64,000 bases of DNA from contig JAHDYR010000009.1 in assembly GCA_019828565.1 (NCBI GenBank), positions 289,647-353,646 of the forward strand. Direction: 5' to 3'. This DNA is from Carpediemonas membranifera (Eukaryota; Fornicata). The notes below the pieces were generated by a model. The model was not told where the DNA came from. It saw nothing but the letters and a program-made list of their open reading frames with translations, and searched no databases. Both the position numbers and the translations under genes were made by a program. This document shows, piece after piece, positions 51,785 to 60,345 of the stretch; position 1 is the first letter of the stretch; every line of letters begins with the position of its first letter.

Positions 51785-52583
51785 AGTGCCTGTAAGGCAC
51801 GACCTCAAGCAACGCATATATATGGTCGGCAATAGCCGATGAGGATTAGTGAAGTGACAACCGCTTCGAACGTACGAGAGCCACCAAGTACGATCGAAAC
51901 AGTCTACTCTATTGGCGGTAGAGTAGGCTATGTCTGCCCTTCAGGCCTTGATCTACGAGCTTAGCCAGTATTATGTAAAGATATGGTTGATACTATTATT
52001 CGAATCTGTATCTATAAAAATCTTGTGGTACCACTATATAAACGCGCGCGCTAAGTTAGGTATAGGGTATCTTACATGTCCCTGCCCCTCCACGGCCGGA
52101 ATACGGCCGTGATTGTGGCGGTTTGGTTCGGCTGTGCATTTTATGGCACAATGAACCGCGGTTTCGAAAGTTTCACTATACGCGGTATGCAAAGCGCTAG
52201 CCAGCGTATAGTTGTCAAAAATGGGGTTTTCAGCCCTCAACGACGACTTCGTTGGCGAGTTCTGGACGTTTTTCTTTTTCGGTGCCGAATGAAGGTGCTG
52301 CTCTGCGCTACGTGTGTCCTTCATGAATAACAACATCAATACTTAGTAAAAGCCTTCGTTGCTGCACTGTTTGTGGGATATTGAGGAGTATCTTCACGAT
52401 TCTCCTCAAGGCTTCATGAGCGTCATCGAATCGACCTCCTGCGCCCAGGCTCCGGTCATGATCATGGCTGCTATGGTCTGCGGGTTAGTCAGCTAGGTTG
52501 CAGTAGTTCCCATAAAAGTACGATAATTACGTCAATGCATGTAAATGCTGCTTTGAAGGATTTCAAAGCAGCCGTTTGAGGAT
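51785..52583. other. Non-coding part of element D 3' region
   Basis: Upstream of the antisense ORFs. A perfect hairpin CACGGCCGGAATACGGCCGTG (shown in two parts: CACGGCC at 52092-52098 and GGCCGTG at 52106-52112) follows a second CTGCCCCTCCACGGCCG copy at 52082-52098. The AT-rich stretch 51960-52060 could hold the antisense promoter. No ORF supported. Confidence 0.5.
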
Positions 52584-53525
52584 ATGGAGAATTATACCGC
52601 CGCAATGAAGGCTATAATCGAGGAACTAAGCGATGACGATGACATTGCCGCCCTCAATCGCGTCTTCCGCCACGTTATTCGCAAGCGTGCTCGTCGACGC
52701 GTTGGATCTACCGCCAACTCCGACAACACGACTAATCAGTCCTCCATTGATGCTTCAACAACCGCTACGGGCTCCACAGTCAACGATCAGGAGCGCCAGC
52801 CCGATTCCAGCGTGGTTCCGGCAACCGTCGTCGGCGATTCGCGTCCGTCTCGCCGTGCTAGAGGCAAGCGCCGTATCGGCGTCCGTGATCGAGTTCTCCC
52901 GCCGGCAGTCACGGGCGCGGACGTGGTGTTCGAGCCTCCCCGCATTGATCGCGCCACACGGCTGCGGGGTGAGCTCGATCACGTCATCTCGACGGTCACG
53001 GCGACGTTATCGACATTCTCATCGCATCTAGAGCTGTCAGTGCAGCCGTTCCTCGATGTGTTGATGAGCGGTGCGCTTAACCAGGCATCGCTGACCTCCG
53101 TTCAGCGCCTCGACGGTGGCGTCATCGCTCTGTCTGGGGCAGTCGATGACTACTATCTGCTTGTCGGCTTCCGCAAGTACTTCGATCTTGGCTCCGGTGT
53201 CAGCGACCGGGAGATCATGAACCAGGTATTCAACGGTCGCCGTGCCGGCGATATCCGCCGGGAGGTCCTGGATGAGGCGGCACGCCTTCTTGCCGTTGGG
53301 GTCGACACGGCACGTAGCCACGTCCGCCGGCTCTATCTTCTTACGCATCATGTTTCGTATTATGCAGTGCTACAGCACGCGATCTGGAGCCGGGTGCTGC
53401 AGGGCCGGCAGTGCCTGTATCGATTTGCCAATGACTGCTACGCCCTTGCCTGCGCCGAGGAGCTGCCGACCCTCAGCCTCCCCCCCGGTAGGTACCCCGG
53501 TTTCTTCGTCTTACACAGGATATGA
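52584..53525 (+). CDS. Element D antisense ORF 1, 313 residues, unknown
   Basis: Runs opposite to gag-pol in the 3' region of D. Acidic start (MENYTAAMKAIIEELSDDDD), Arg-rich patch (RKRARRRVG), Ser/Thr-rich linker with a basic RRARGKRRIG (possible nuclear signal), then a globular helical domain (LELSVQPFLDVLMSG, RLDGGVIALSGAVDDYYLL, EVLDEAARLLAVGVDTARSHV, RLYLLTHHVSYYAVLQHAIW). GC-ending codon use is like host genes. No family recognised. Its TGA overlaps the start of ORF 2 (ATATGA). Confidence 0.7.
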   Translation: MENYTAAMKAIIEELSDDDDIAALNRVFRHVIRKRARRRVGSTANSDNTTNQSSIDASTTATGSTVNDQERQPDSSVVPATVVGDSRPSRRARGKRRIGVRDRVLPPAVTGADVVFEPPRIDRATRLRGELDHVISTVTATLSTFSSHLELSVQPFLDVLMSGALNQASLTSVQRLDGGVIALSGAVDDYYLLVGFRKYFDLGSGVSDREIMNQVFNGRRAGDIRREVLDEAARLLAVGVDTARSHVRRLYLLTHHVSYYAVLQHAIWSRVLQGRQCLYRFANDCYALACAEELPTLSLPPGRYPGFFVLHRI

Positions 53526-53824
53526 CCCGCTTTCAGGTCTACGAGCGCGACCGGTATTATCGCGTGCTGGCTGTGCGTGGTCACTGGTGGCTGTTCGTTG
53601 AGCAGGCCTACCGTGGTCGCGCTGGCTCCTTCTTGCTCCTTGTCGCCTACGACGGGTTCCCTGAAGCAAGTCTGACGCCGGTTAACGCAGACCTTGTCCG
53701 CGTGGCTGTGGTCAACCAGTACCTCAGGGCTCATTCCGAGCTCTGGGACGTTCTGCCTGAGTCCCTGCAGGTAGAGTTGGAAGAAGTGGTGACCAGTGAC
53801 GAGGAGTCTGCCGGTGACGAGTAA
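53522..53824 (+). CDS. Element D antisense ORF 2, 100 residues, chromodomain-like
   Basis: Overlaps ORF 1 by 4 bp; could be translated by re-initiation or as a frameshift extension. The middle reads FLLLVAYDGFPEASLTPVNADL then VVNQYLRAH, with the spacing of a chromodomain (YLVxWxGxPxxxxTWxPxxNL) but lacking the usual Trp. Acidic C-terminus. The stop lies in AGTAAAT (53820-53826), 62 bp from the convergent gag-pol stop. Confidence 0.55.
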   Translation: MTRFQVYERDRYYRVLAVRGHWWLFVEQAYRGRAGSFLLLVAYDGFPEASLTPVNADLVRVAVVNQYLRAHSELWDVLPESLQVELEEVVTSDEESAGDE

Positions 53825-53886
53825 ATGTTCTGATGATCTTGGTTAGCGCCTTGATAGTCCGTTATTTACACGGCTATGTACAAGGG

Positions 53887-56800
53887 CTATCCGTCTGTAT
53901 TGTTCGCCAGGAAGATGTCGAGAGCTGCGCAGTCCTTAACGTTCTTATATGGTTCCCACGTGGCTTCTTCGTCCTCAAATCCGGCCCAGTGCACGAGGTA
54001 CTTCTTCTGCGACATGGTACCTGACCCGCGTGCTGCTGAATGCGGTCGACCAACCACTCGTCCCTGCTAGTTGCAGCGAGTTGCTGGATCTGGTCGTCAG
54101 TTAGTGTACCGGGGTTGAACCTTCGCACTCGTGCGGCATCGACCTTGATGGTCTTACCATTCGTGGGTGACTCTGCCATGTCTTGGACTTCATATGCCAC
54201 GGTGACGCCTGATTGCTTGATGCTCTTAACGCGCCTCATCGGGCCTCTCCACCCTGGTGATAGTTTGTCAGGTGGGCGAGAGGGGTACTTGACCAAGACG
54301 TAACGACTCAGGATCTCCGTACGCGACGAGACGGCCTTCGACCACGCGTCCTCCTTCATCGCTTGGATGCGAGCCTTCGCCAGCTGAATTGCCGCGTCGG
54401 CGGCTGCCCGGTGTGATTGCTTGGCGCTCGCTGACGCTTGCTTGGTAACGTATATTGAGCTAGGCACGGTGAGGTTATATCCCAGGACGATCTCAGCCGG
54501 TGATAGGCGGGTTGGGACTCGCGGCGTGGCGTTGATGATAAAGCTCGCGACAGGCAGGTGATGTATCCAGTTAGAGTCTCTTATGTGGAACTTGCGTGCC
54601 TTCAAGATGCGTAACACCTCCTTGTTGGCTCGCTCCACCATCCCGTTTGACTGTGGATGGTGGGCCGTAGTGATGTGCGTATCAAAGCCCAACTCCTTGG
54701 ACAACCGTTGGAATAGCTTGTTGTTAAACTCTGGCCCTCCATCGGACTGTAACACCTCTGGGCACCCGAAGCGCAGTACCCAGTTGTTGACGAATGCGTC
54801 AGCTGCTGCTTCGGCTGTGGTCCCGGAGACGGCAACCAGCTCGGTCCACCGTGAGCACATGTCGACCATGACCGTAATGTGCGTCATACCGTCCCGCGTT
54901 GGGAATGGCCCCATAGTGTCGATCGCTACGCGTTTGAACGGGGTCTCTACAGCCGTATGTAACCCGGCCACAGTCTGCTCGGGTGGTCGTTCTAGCACTT
55001 GGCACGTGGGGCAATGAGAGATGAACTCGTCCACAGCTGAGCGGGATACGCTCAACCCGTCGGCTCTCAGTCTGTCGATTGTCTGTCTTCTCGAGAAATG
55101 AGCGCCTGCCATCTCGTGTGCCTTCTTAATCTGATCAGTGGTCGCCTGGGAGCGTACGGTGAAAACTCTCGATAGTCCGTCGGCTCCGGCGTTGTCTAAA
55201 CCTGCAACGTGCTCAATACCGAAGTCTAAGTCGGACAGGGTGTCAGCCCATCGCTTGACCTTGGCGTTAACGCTCCGGAACATGAACAGGAGGTTCCTGT
55301 GGTCGGTCAGGATTGTGAAATGGCCCCAACTGAGGAACTTGCGCCAGCGTTGTACGGCAGCTATAATGGCGTACGCCTCCTTCTCACTGGTAGACCATCT
55401 CGACTGCACCTCATTAAAGGCCTTACTCATATAGCATACTGGCCTACCCTCTTGGAGGAGTACTGCACCGTAGCCGAGCCCTGAGGCATCGGTCATAATA
55501 GTGTGCTCCTTAGTCGCGTCGAAGATGGCGAGTGCGTCCGCCGATGTGAGAGCATCCTTGATCTTCTTCAGCGCTGCGTCCTGTTCAGGCTGGCCGATAG
55601 GCCTGCGCCCGGCCATTGCCTCAGTCAAGGGGAGGGCGATCTCGGCGAAACGGTCCACGTGATCTCTGAAATAGTTCAGAAAGCCTACTAAGCCCTGCAT
55701 CCCACGGACGCTCTTGGGCAACTGGAGCTCTGCAATGTCGGCTACCCGGTCGGGGGGCGATGTGTTTCTGCCCCTCGGAGATTACCCAACCTAGGAACTC
55801 GACCTCGGCACGGCCAAACTGGCACTTCTCCCTATTGAGCTGTAACTTTGTCTCGCGTGCGCGAAGGAGGACCTTGCGGAGATTCTGGAGATATTCCTCT
55901 TCGCTTGCCCCGAAGATGATGATGTCGTCAATGTATATATAACAGGCTGTGCCGACCAGCTTCCCCGGAAGGCGGACTCCATAGCCCGCTGGAAATGGGC
56001 TCCAGCATTGCGTAGCCCAAAGGGCATCCGACAGTACTCGTACTGCCCCAGAGCCGTAGTAAATGCGGTGTACTGGCGGCAGCGCTCGGTCAGCTCGACT
56101 TGGTGGTAACCGGCGGAGAGGTCGAGGGTTGCGAAGACCTTCTTCCCCGCTAGCTGGGAGATAACCTCGTCAATACGAGGTATGGGGGTAGTTGAAAGGT
56201 TCGGTGATGTCGTTAATTTGTCTGAAGTCAACTACGAATCGGGACTTACCCCCTTTCTTGGGTACTGTCATCGCGGGCGAAGCGTAAGGCGATTGACAGG
56301 CACGGATAAATCTCTTCGCCAGGAGAGCGTCAATGTGCTCCTTGACGACGGCTACCTTCGCCGGGGGGATGTAGTATGGTCGCGCGTTCACGACCCTGTC
56401 ACTCTTCAGGATCAAGTCGTACGGTTCGAGCTTGCTTGGCTCGTTGCGATCTTCGAACACTGCGCTGAACTCCTTGAGAACCTTGGCCTGTGTATCGCTC
56501 GTAGTGGGGTTCAACTGGTAGACGGCAGCGTCGAACTTGGCGGGCGACGGAATGTCCAGCTCGTCGCTACCCTCCTTGTTCCACTCAGCCTGAGGGAGTA
56601 TACCCAACTCAACCATATGGGGGTACCCTAGGATCAGGTCGAAGTCGGTGTCGAGTAGAAGTAGCTCGGCGTTAAATGTACAAGTGCGCGGGGTGAACGA
56701 TGATGGTTGCAGCTTAATCGTAGCGTTGACTCGACCCTGTGACTGTTTCTCGCCGCCTGCTGTTGCGACACGCTCCTGCGTGGTGGAGATGACCTCGAGC

Positions 56801-57822
56801 TTGGCTGCGTGGCGAGGGTGGATGCTTGACACGTTAGCTCCCGAGTCTAATAACGCTGTCAGCTTCTGCTTGCCTACTGAAACCGGAACGAGTGGTAGGT
56901 TGATCTTGGACTTGGACTGATCTGCACTGATAGAGAGAGAATATTGCGGAGATTTATCCCGACAATATCTCTCCAGGTGACCAGTCTTCTTGCAGATCGA
57001 GCACGTGTGCTTCGGCTTGGGGCACTTGTGCCATGCGTGCTTGCCGCCGCAGTTCCAGCAGGTGTAGTCGCGCTTCTTGTCAGTGCTACTGGGATGGGGC
57101 TTACGCTCTGACTTATCCCGGTTCAGCGTCTTGTTGCTTCCCTCCTCAGACGGCAGCGGCTGGCGATAAGGATGGCCGTTGCGGCCTGCTCTCTTTCTGT
57201 TACCGCTAGGATGGCCGCCTGTCGGGTGAATGCTCTTGGGGTGCTTCTGTCCGTCTCCTAGGTACGCTTCTCTCAGCTCTTCGCCGTCCCGCAGCTCGGT
57301 GCTAATGGCGAGTACCTGAGGCATGGCATCACTCAGAGTGGAATCTTCGATCAACTCTTGAATGCGGTACATAGTTCTGCCTGTTCCCTGCTTGAAGCAG
57401 CGGGCGTACGTCTTACACAGTGTCTCCTGTGATGACTCGGGTTGCAGAATAGCCAGCAATGTCTGAAAGCGCTTGTTGATGCGTACCACCTCGCTAGGCG
57501 TGAAGGATGTGGCGTTCAAGCGGAAGTATTCAAGCCTTGCTACCTCGTGGCGTGGTCTAAAGGCCTTGCCGAGACGCTTGACACAAGCGATGTCTTGTTC
57601 GCGCCGGCGTGTAGTCTTGGTCTTGATGAGCGCCACGGGAGGATCGTTGTCGTCCGTGCCGAGTACTCCGTCAACGTAGTCACGGACGCAGCTGTCTATT
57701 AGGCGGTCTGAGCGCTGTTTTCCGCCGAGTGCTCGATAATCTTGGAGCGCTTCCACGAACGTGACTAATTCAGCCACGGACGTGCCCTTTAGTATCGGCG
57801 CTTTGGTCTTCCCGTATACCAT
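53887..57822 (-). CDS. Element D gag-pol polyprotein (four frame breaks)
   Basis: ATG 57822. Gag with two CCHC knuckles (CWNCGGKHAWHKC, CSICKKTGHLERYC); protease LLDSGANVSSIHP; RT SRFVVDFRQIND, FATLDLSAGYHQVEL, MPFGLRNAGAHFQ and YIYIDDIIIF; RNase H MTDASGLGYGAVL, LTDHRNLLFMF; integrase with MGPFPTRD, LQSDGGPEF and HHPQSNGMVERANKE; chromodomain KKYLVHWAGFEDEEATWEPY, stop 53887-53889. Breaks at 56184-56188 (five-G run, plus strand), 55963-55966 (C run), 55752-55757 (six-G run) and about 54013-54035. Three are in homopolymers, so the element may be intact in reality. A TGTAAAT element follows the stop (53864-53870). Confidence 0.9.
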
Positions 57823-57842
57823 GTTGGTGGAATTAGTACTAA

Positions 57843-57966
57843 TGTAGCCTTATGGCTAGGGAAAGATTGTTTAATATAAGAAAACCCATGATGTGGTGAA
57901 TATGGTCAATACTATATAAATCTATGAAATGGTAATCCTATGTAACATTGGGTAAGACCCACTGCA
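57843..57966 (-). repeat. Element D 5' LTR, 124 bp
   Basis: Direct repeat of 51651-51774. Followed on the minus strand by palindrome ATTAGTACTAAT, which shares the last A of the LTR. Confidence 0.95.
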
Positions 57967-58075
57967 ACAATGCCCTAAAGAACGAAATTGGATTCTTCTC
58001 GTGGGGCATCGCCGAGAGGTACTCCTGGAGTGCTCTCTCGACGGCGAACGGGGTGTCAATTGTAAGAGTCTTCAT
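57967..58075 (-). pseudogene. Element C Gag-like gene, first part
   Basis: Starts MKTLTIDTPFAVERALQEYL, 9 bp after the palindrome, and runs to PISFFRAL, where D is inserted. Continues at 51650-51362 (SPETTEKLRAQW, FEDLQRTVL, and a CSEC motif). The rejoined frame needs removal of D plus one ACAA copy. Confidence 0.65.
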
Positions 58076-58162
58076 TTGAATCGGCAGTATCGATACTGTG
58101 CCGTGCTAGGGCCCAGAAATATGATAAAGACTGTTTTACGAATTCCGCAGGTTAAGGGCACA

Positions 58163-58253
58163 GTAGTGTGTGCCGGGAATAGTGAGACGTGCTTGCTGAA
58201 GCCGTCTACTGCTGCAATGATATATTTTGACCCGTCAGCCGACTCAGGAAGTG
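58163..58253 (-). pseudogene. Element A integrase core, second fragment
   Basis: Ninety-odd bases between insertions B and C encoding DGSKYIIAAVDGFSKHVSLF, the beta-strand region following the first Asp of the integrase core. It includes one TSD copy at each edge (58238-58253 for B, 58163-58168 for C). Confidence 0.8.
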
Positions 58254-59023
58254 AAGAAAGAAAGAAAATCTCGTGCCTGGTATCGGGCCCCGGTTACTTA
58301 GGCTGATCTCCCTTATTACTGGAGCCGAGTTCCCCGGGGCGCTGCCTCCTCCCTGCGATTGAACTTGTCAGCTGCGTCCAACGAGCGATTCGGTGCTACT
58401 GCTTCCGCTCACTCCCGATTTCACTTCCCCCCATAGGCCTTCGCCATCTCCGTGCGCTGAGCGCTTTCCTGTCTCCCTGTAAACCCGGCAGCTTCCAGGG
58501 AGCCTGGGGGTCTGTCCTCGGTGCTTCCACAGGCAGGTTTGTCCTGCAAGACCTTCTCTATAGCACTCCCTGATTCCCTGCAGTCCCTACGGGGTCGTTC
58601 AAGCATGGCACCCTCTCCTCTTTCCAGATTCCCTGTTCAGTGCCCCCACGACCCTGTTAAGTGGCCTACCCGTGGGCGGGGAAAGCAACTAAGTCCCTCT
58701 CATCTACCCCCTGTTAGGCGGCGTGGGTTAGGGCTAACACAGACTCTAGATCTGCAAGGCCTAGTACCCCTTATGATAGTTCTCTTGTGCTACACTTCCC
58801 AGCGTCCCTCTATCGTTCACAAGGGCGGCGGGGACGTCATGTCCCCCCGTATCCCATGCTCAGTCCCTGCAGTTTCCTTAGGTTCACCGCGAGTGGTGCA
58901 ACCATCCAATTGATGGGTTTCCTCTGTCCCTGGCCCTGCCCTCTCCCTGGGAAACATGGGGGTCTCCCCTTGATCCCAGAGTCTATGCTTCCCTGCCCCC
59001 TTTCTGGATGTGGTGTTCCTTAT
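58254..59023. other. Element B 3' untranslated region
   Basis: About 770 bp after the ORF2 remnant, strongly purine-rich on the minus strand, ending in the TTTC repeat. Plus-strand frames here have no motif. Confidence 0.5.
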
Positions 59024-59731
59024 CTATCCATCTATTCTATAGCTATCATAGACCTTTGCCAGGGCTCTCAGCCCAGCTCGCAGTCCTTCCCATATCTCTT
59101 CCGACCCTGTTAACACTAGTTGTTGCACCTCTAAGATTGGCCTCTTCTCATACCACCTCCCATTCGGGCCTCTTCTGACTTGCAATTCCCTGGTCCTCTC
59201 CTTAGCTGTCTTCCATATCTTTTCCCAGTCATCTCCTCTTTCAACCTCTGGGCACTCACACATAATGTGGGCCGCCGATCCCAGCGGCTGACCCCTTACC
59301 CACTCCCTGATTAGTGCCTGCTTCCTGGCTTGGTTTGGCTGCTCTCTCGCTATTTGCCACAGCCAGTCACACCTATGGGTTCTGAGTATGCTCACCTGTA
59401 TCCTCCCTGATAAGCTATCTGTGATGCCTACGTCCCAGCTCCCTCTTGCTCTTGGGTTGATGATTGTGCCCACTCCTTCTCTAGTACCCCTCGTCCTGGG
59501 CGTCCGGCTACTGCTCCCTGCTATGCCCAGCTGGGCATCTATTCGGCGCTGGCTTTGGGCTTCTTTCTTCCTCCTCTCGTTGTCCATAGCTAGCTCCTCC
59601 TCTGTTTCCTTCCCTGCCATTGCGTAGTCGAAGTCTATGAAGTTGTGTACCCTCGTATTCGCCGTCCTCCACGTTTCTTGGATGCATACTGCATCTGTGT
59701 CGCTCAGTTTCATCCTTATAGCCGTTGCCAT
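59024..59731 (-). pseudogene. Element B ORF2 remnant: APE endonuclease fused to C-terminal zinc region
   Basis: MKLSDTDAVCIQETWRT is the catalytic Q-E-T/W region of APE-type endonucleases; EGVGTIINPRARGSW is the next conserved strand. Upstream IKIAS and an NTEG stretch near 59790-59800 are in another frame. At about GRIQVSIL it jumps to a typical non-LTR C-terminus (HIMCECPEVERGDDW, a HxxxC part of the CCHC). The whole RT is missing. Confidence 0.7.
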
Positions 59732-60345
59732 TGAGGCCGTGAAGTCCTTTCCCTTCCCGATGTGTCCCTCAGTGTTCAGGGCTCGCTATCTTGATCGTTT
59801 CCATTCTTGTACTCCGTCTTTCCTATCCTGCGAATTTTCGGAAATTCCCTGCAATCTGCCCTTGTCCCGTCACGGGGCCTTCGTGCCGGCTCCGGTTACC
59901 CATGGCGGGCCAACTATGGGTTACCCTGGTGACCATCCTTACCTTCGGGCAGGGATACTTAGGAGGGGGCGCATTGGCGTGACCCCCCCTTTGGCTGCCG
60001 CCACAGCCCACCGGCAGTGCATTTCAGCTAATGCCGGACCCTGGGTGGGAGCCAGGGTTGGATTAAAAGAAAAGAACTCACAACTGTCACTATCACTCTC
60101 AAAGAATACCACTTTACCCTGCTTAATCGGTCTCCGTTGAGTTGTCACTGTCACTGCCATCATCGCTCTGGTTCTCGGTTGCCATCCCCTGTTGTTGCTG
60201 CATGGTCTTCATCACCGTTGACACGATCTGGGCCACTAGCTCCATCTGGTTTAGCTGTCTCGGCTTGCGAGACCTCTTTGTCCGAGTCCTCTTCTTGTGG
60301 CGGACTACCCTGTGCTCCTTGCCGGTACCCTGGTTTCCCTGGGTG
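59732..60345. other. Element B inter-ORF region
   Basis: Between ORF1 stop and the ORF2 remnant. Contains the out-of-frame start of the APE domain (about 59740-59810). No other gene. Confidence 0.45.

Larger units (their letters stand above)
51651..57966 (-). mobile_element. Element D: near-complete Ty3/gypsy chromovirus with antisense genes
   Basis: 124-bp LTRs (51651-51774, 57843-57966), identical by eye, TG...CA ends, TSD ACAA (51647-51650, 57967-57970). Gag-pol on the minus strand starts 20 bp after the 5' LTR. Order: Gag with two zinc knuckles, protease, RT, RNase H, integrase, chromodomain. Between the chromodomain stop (53887) and the 3' LTR is a 2.1-kb region with a plus-strand gene pair. 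Polypurine tract GGAGGGGCAG at 51775-51784. Identical LTRs suggest recent insertion. Confidence 0.92.
51354..58162 (-). mobile_element. Element C: small LTR element with only a Gag-like gene (hosting element D)
   Basis: TSD GTAGTG (51348-51353, 58163-58168). The 5' LTR is 58099-58162, only 64 bp, TG...CA. The 3' end retains just its last 8 bp (TGCCGTGC, plus strand), so the 3' LTR is almost wholly deleted. A 14-bp palindrome CAGTATCGATACTG (58085-58098) abuts the LTR. Without D it is about 490 bp. Removing C rejoins element A's integrase in frame, which supports these boundaries. Confidence 0.7.

Noticed and set aside
52082-52112. Hairpin next to CTGCCCCTCC considered as a Helitron end or integron site
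   Set aside because: No CTRR terminus or Rep/helicase gene; the CCCCTCC word is better explained as the polypurine tract of LTR elements.
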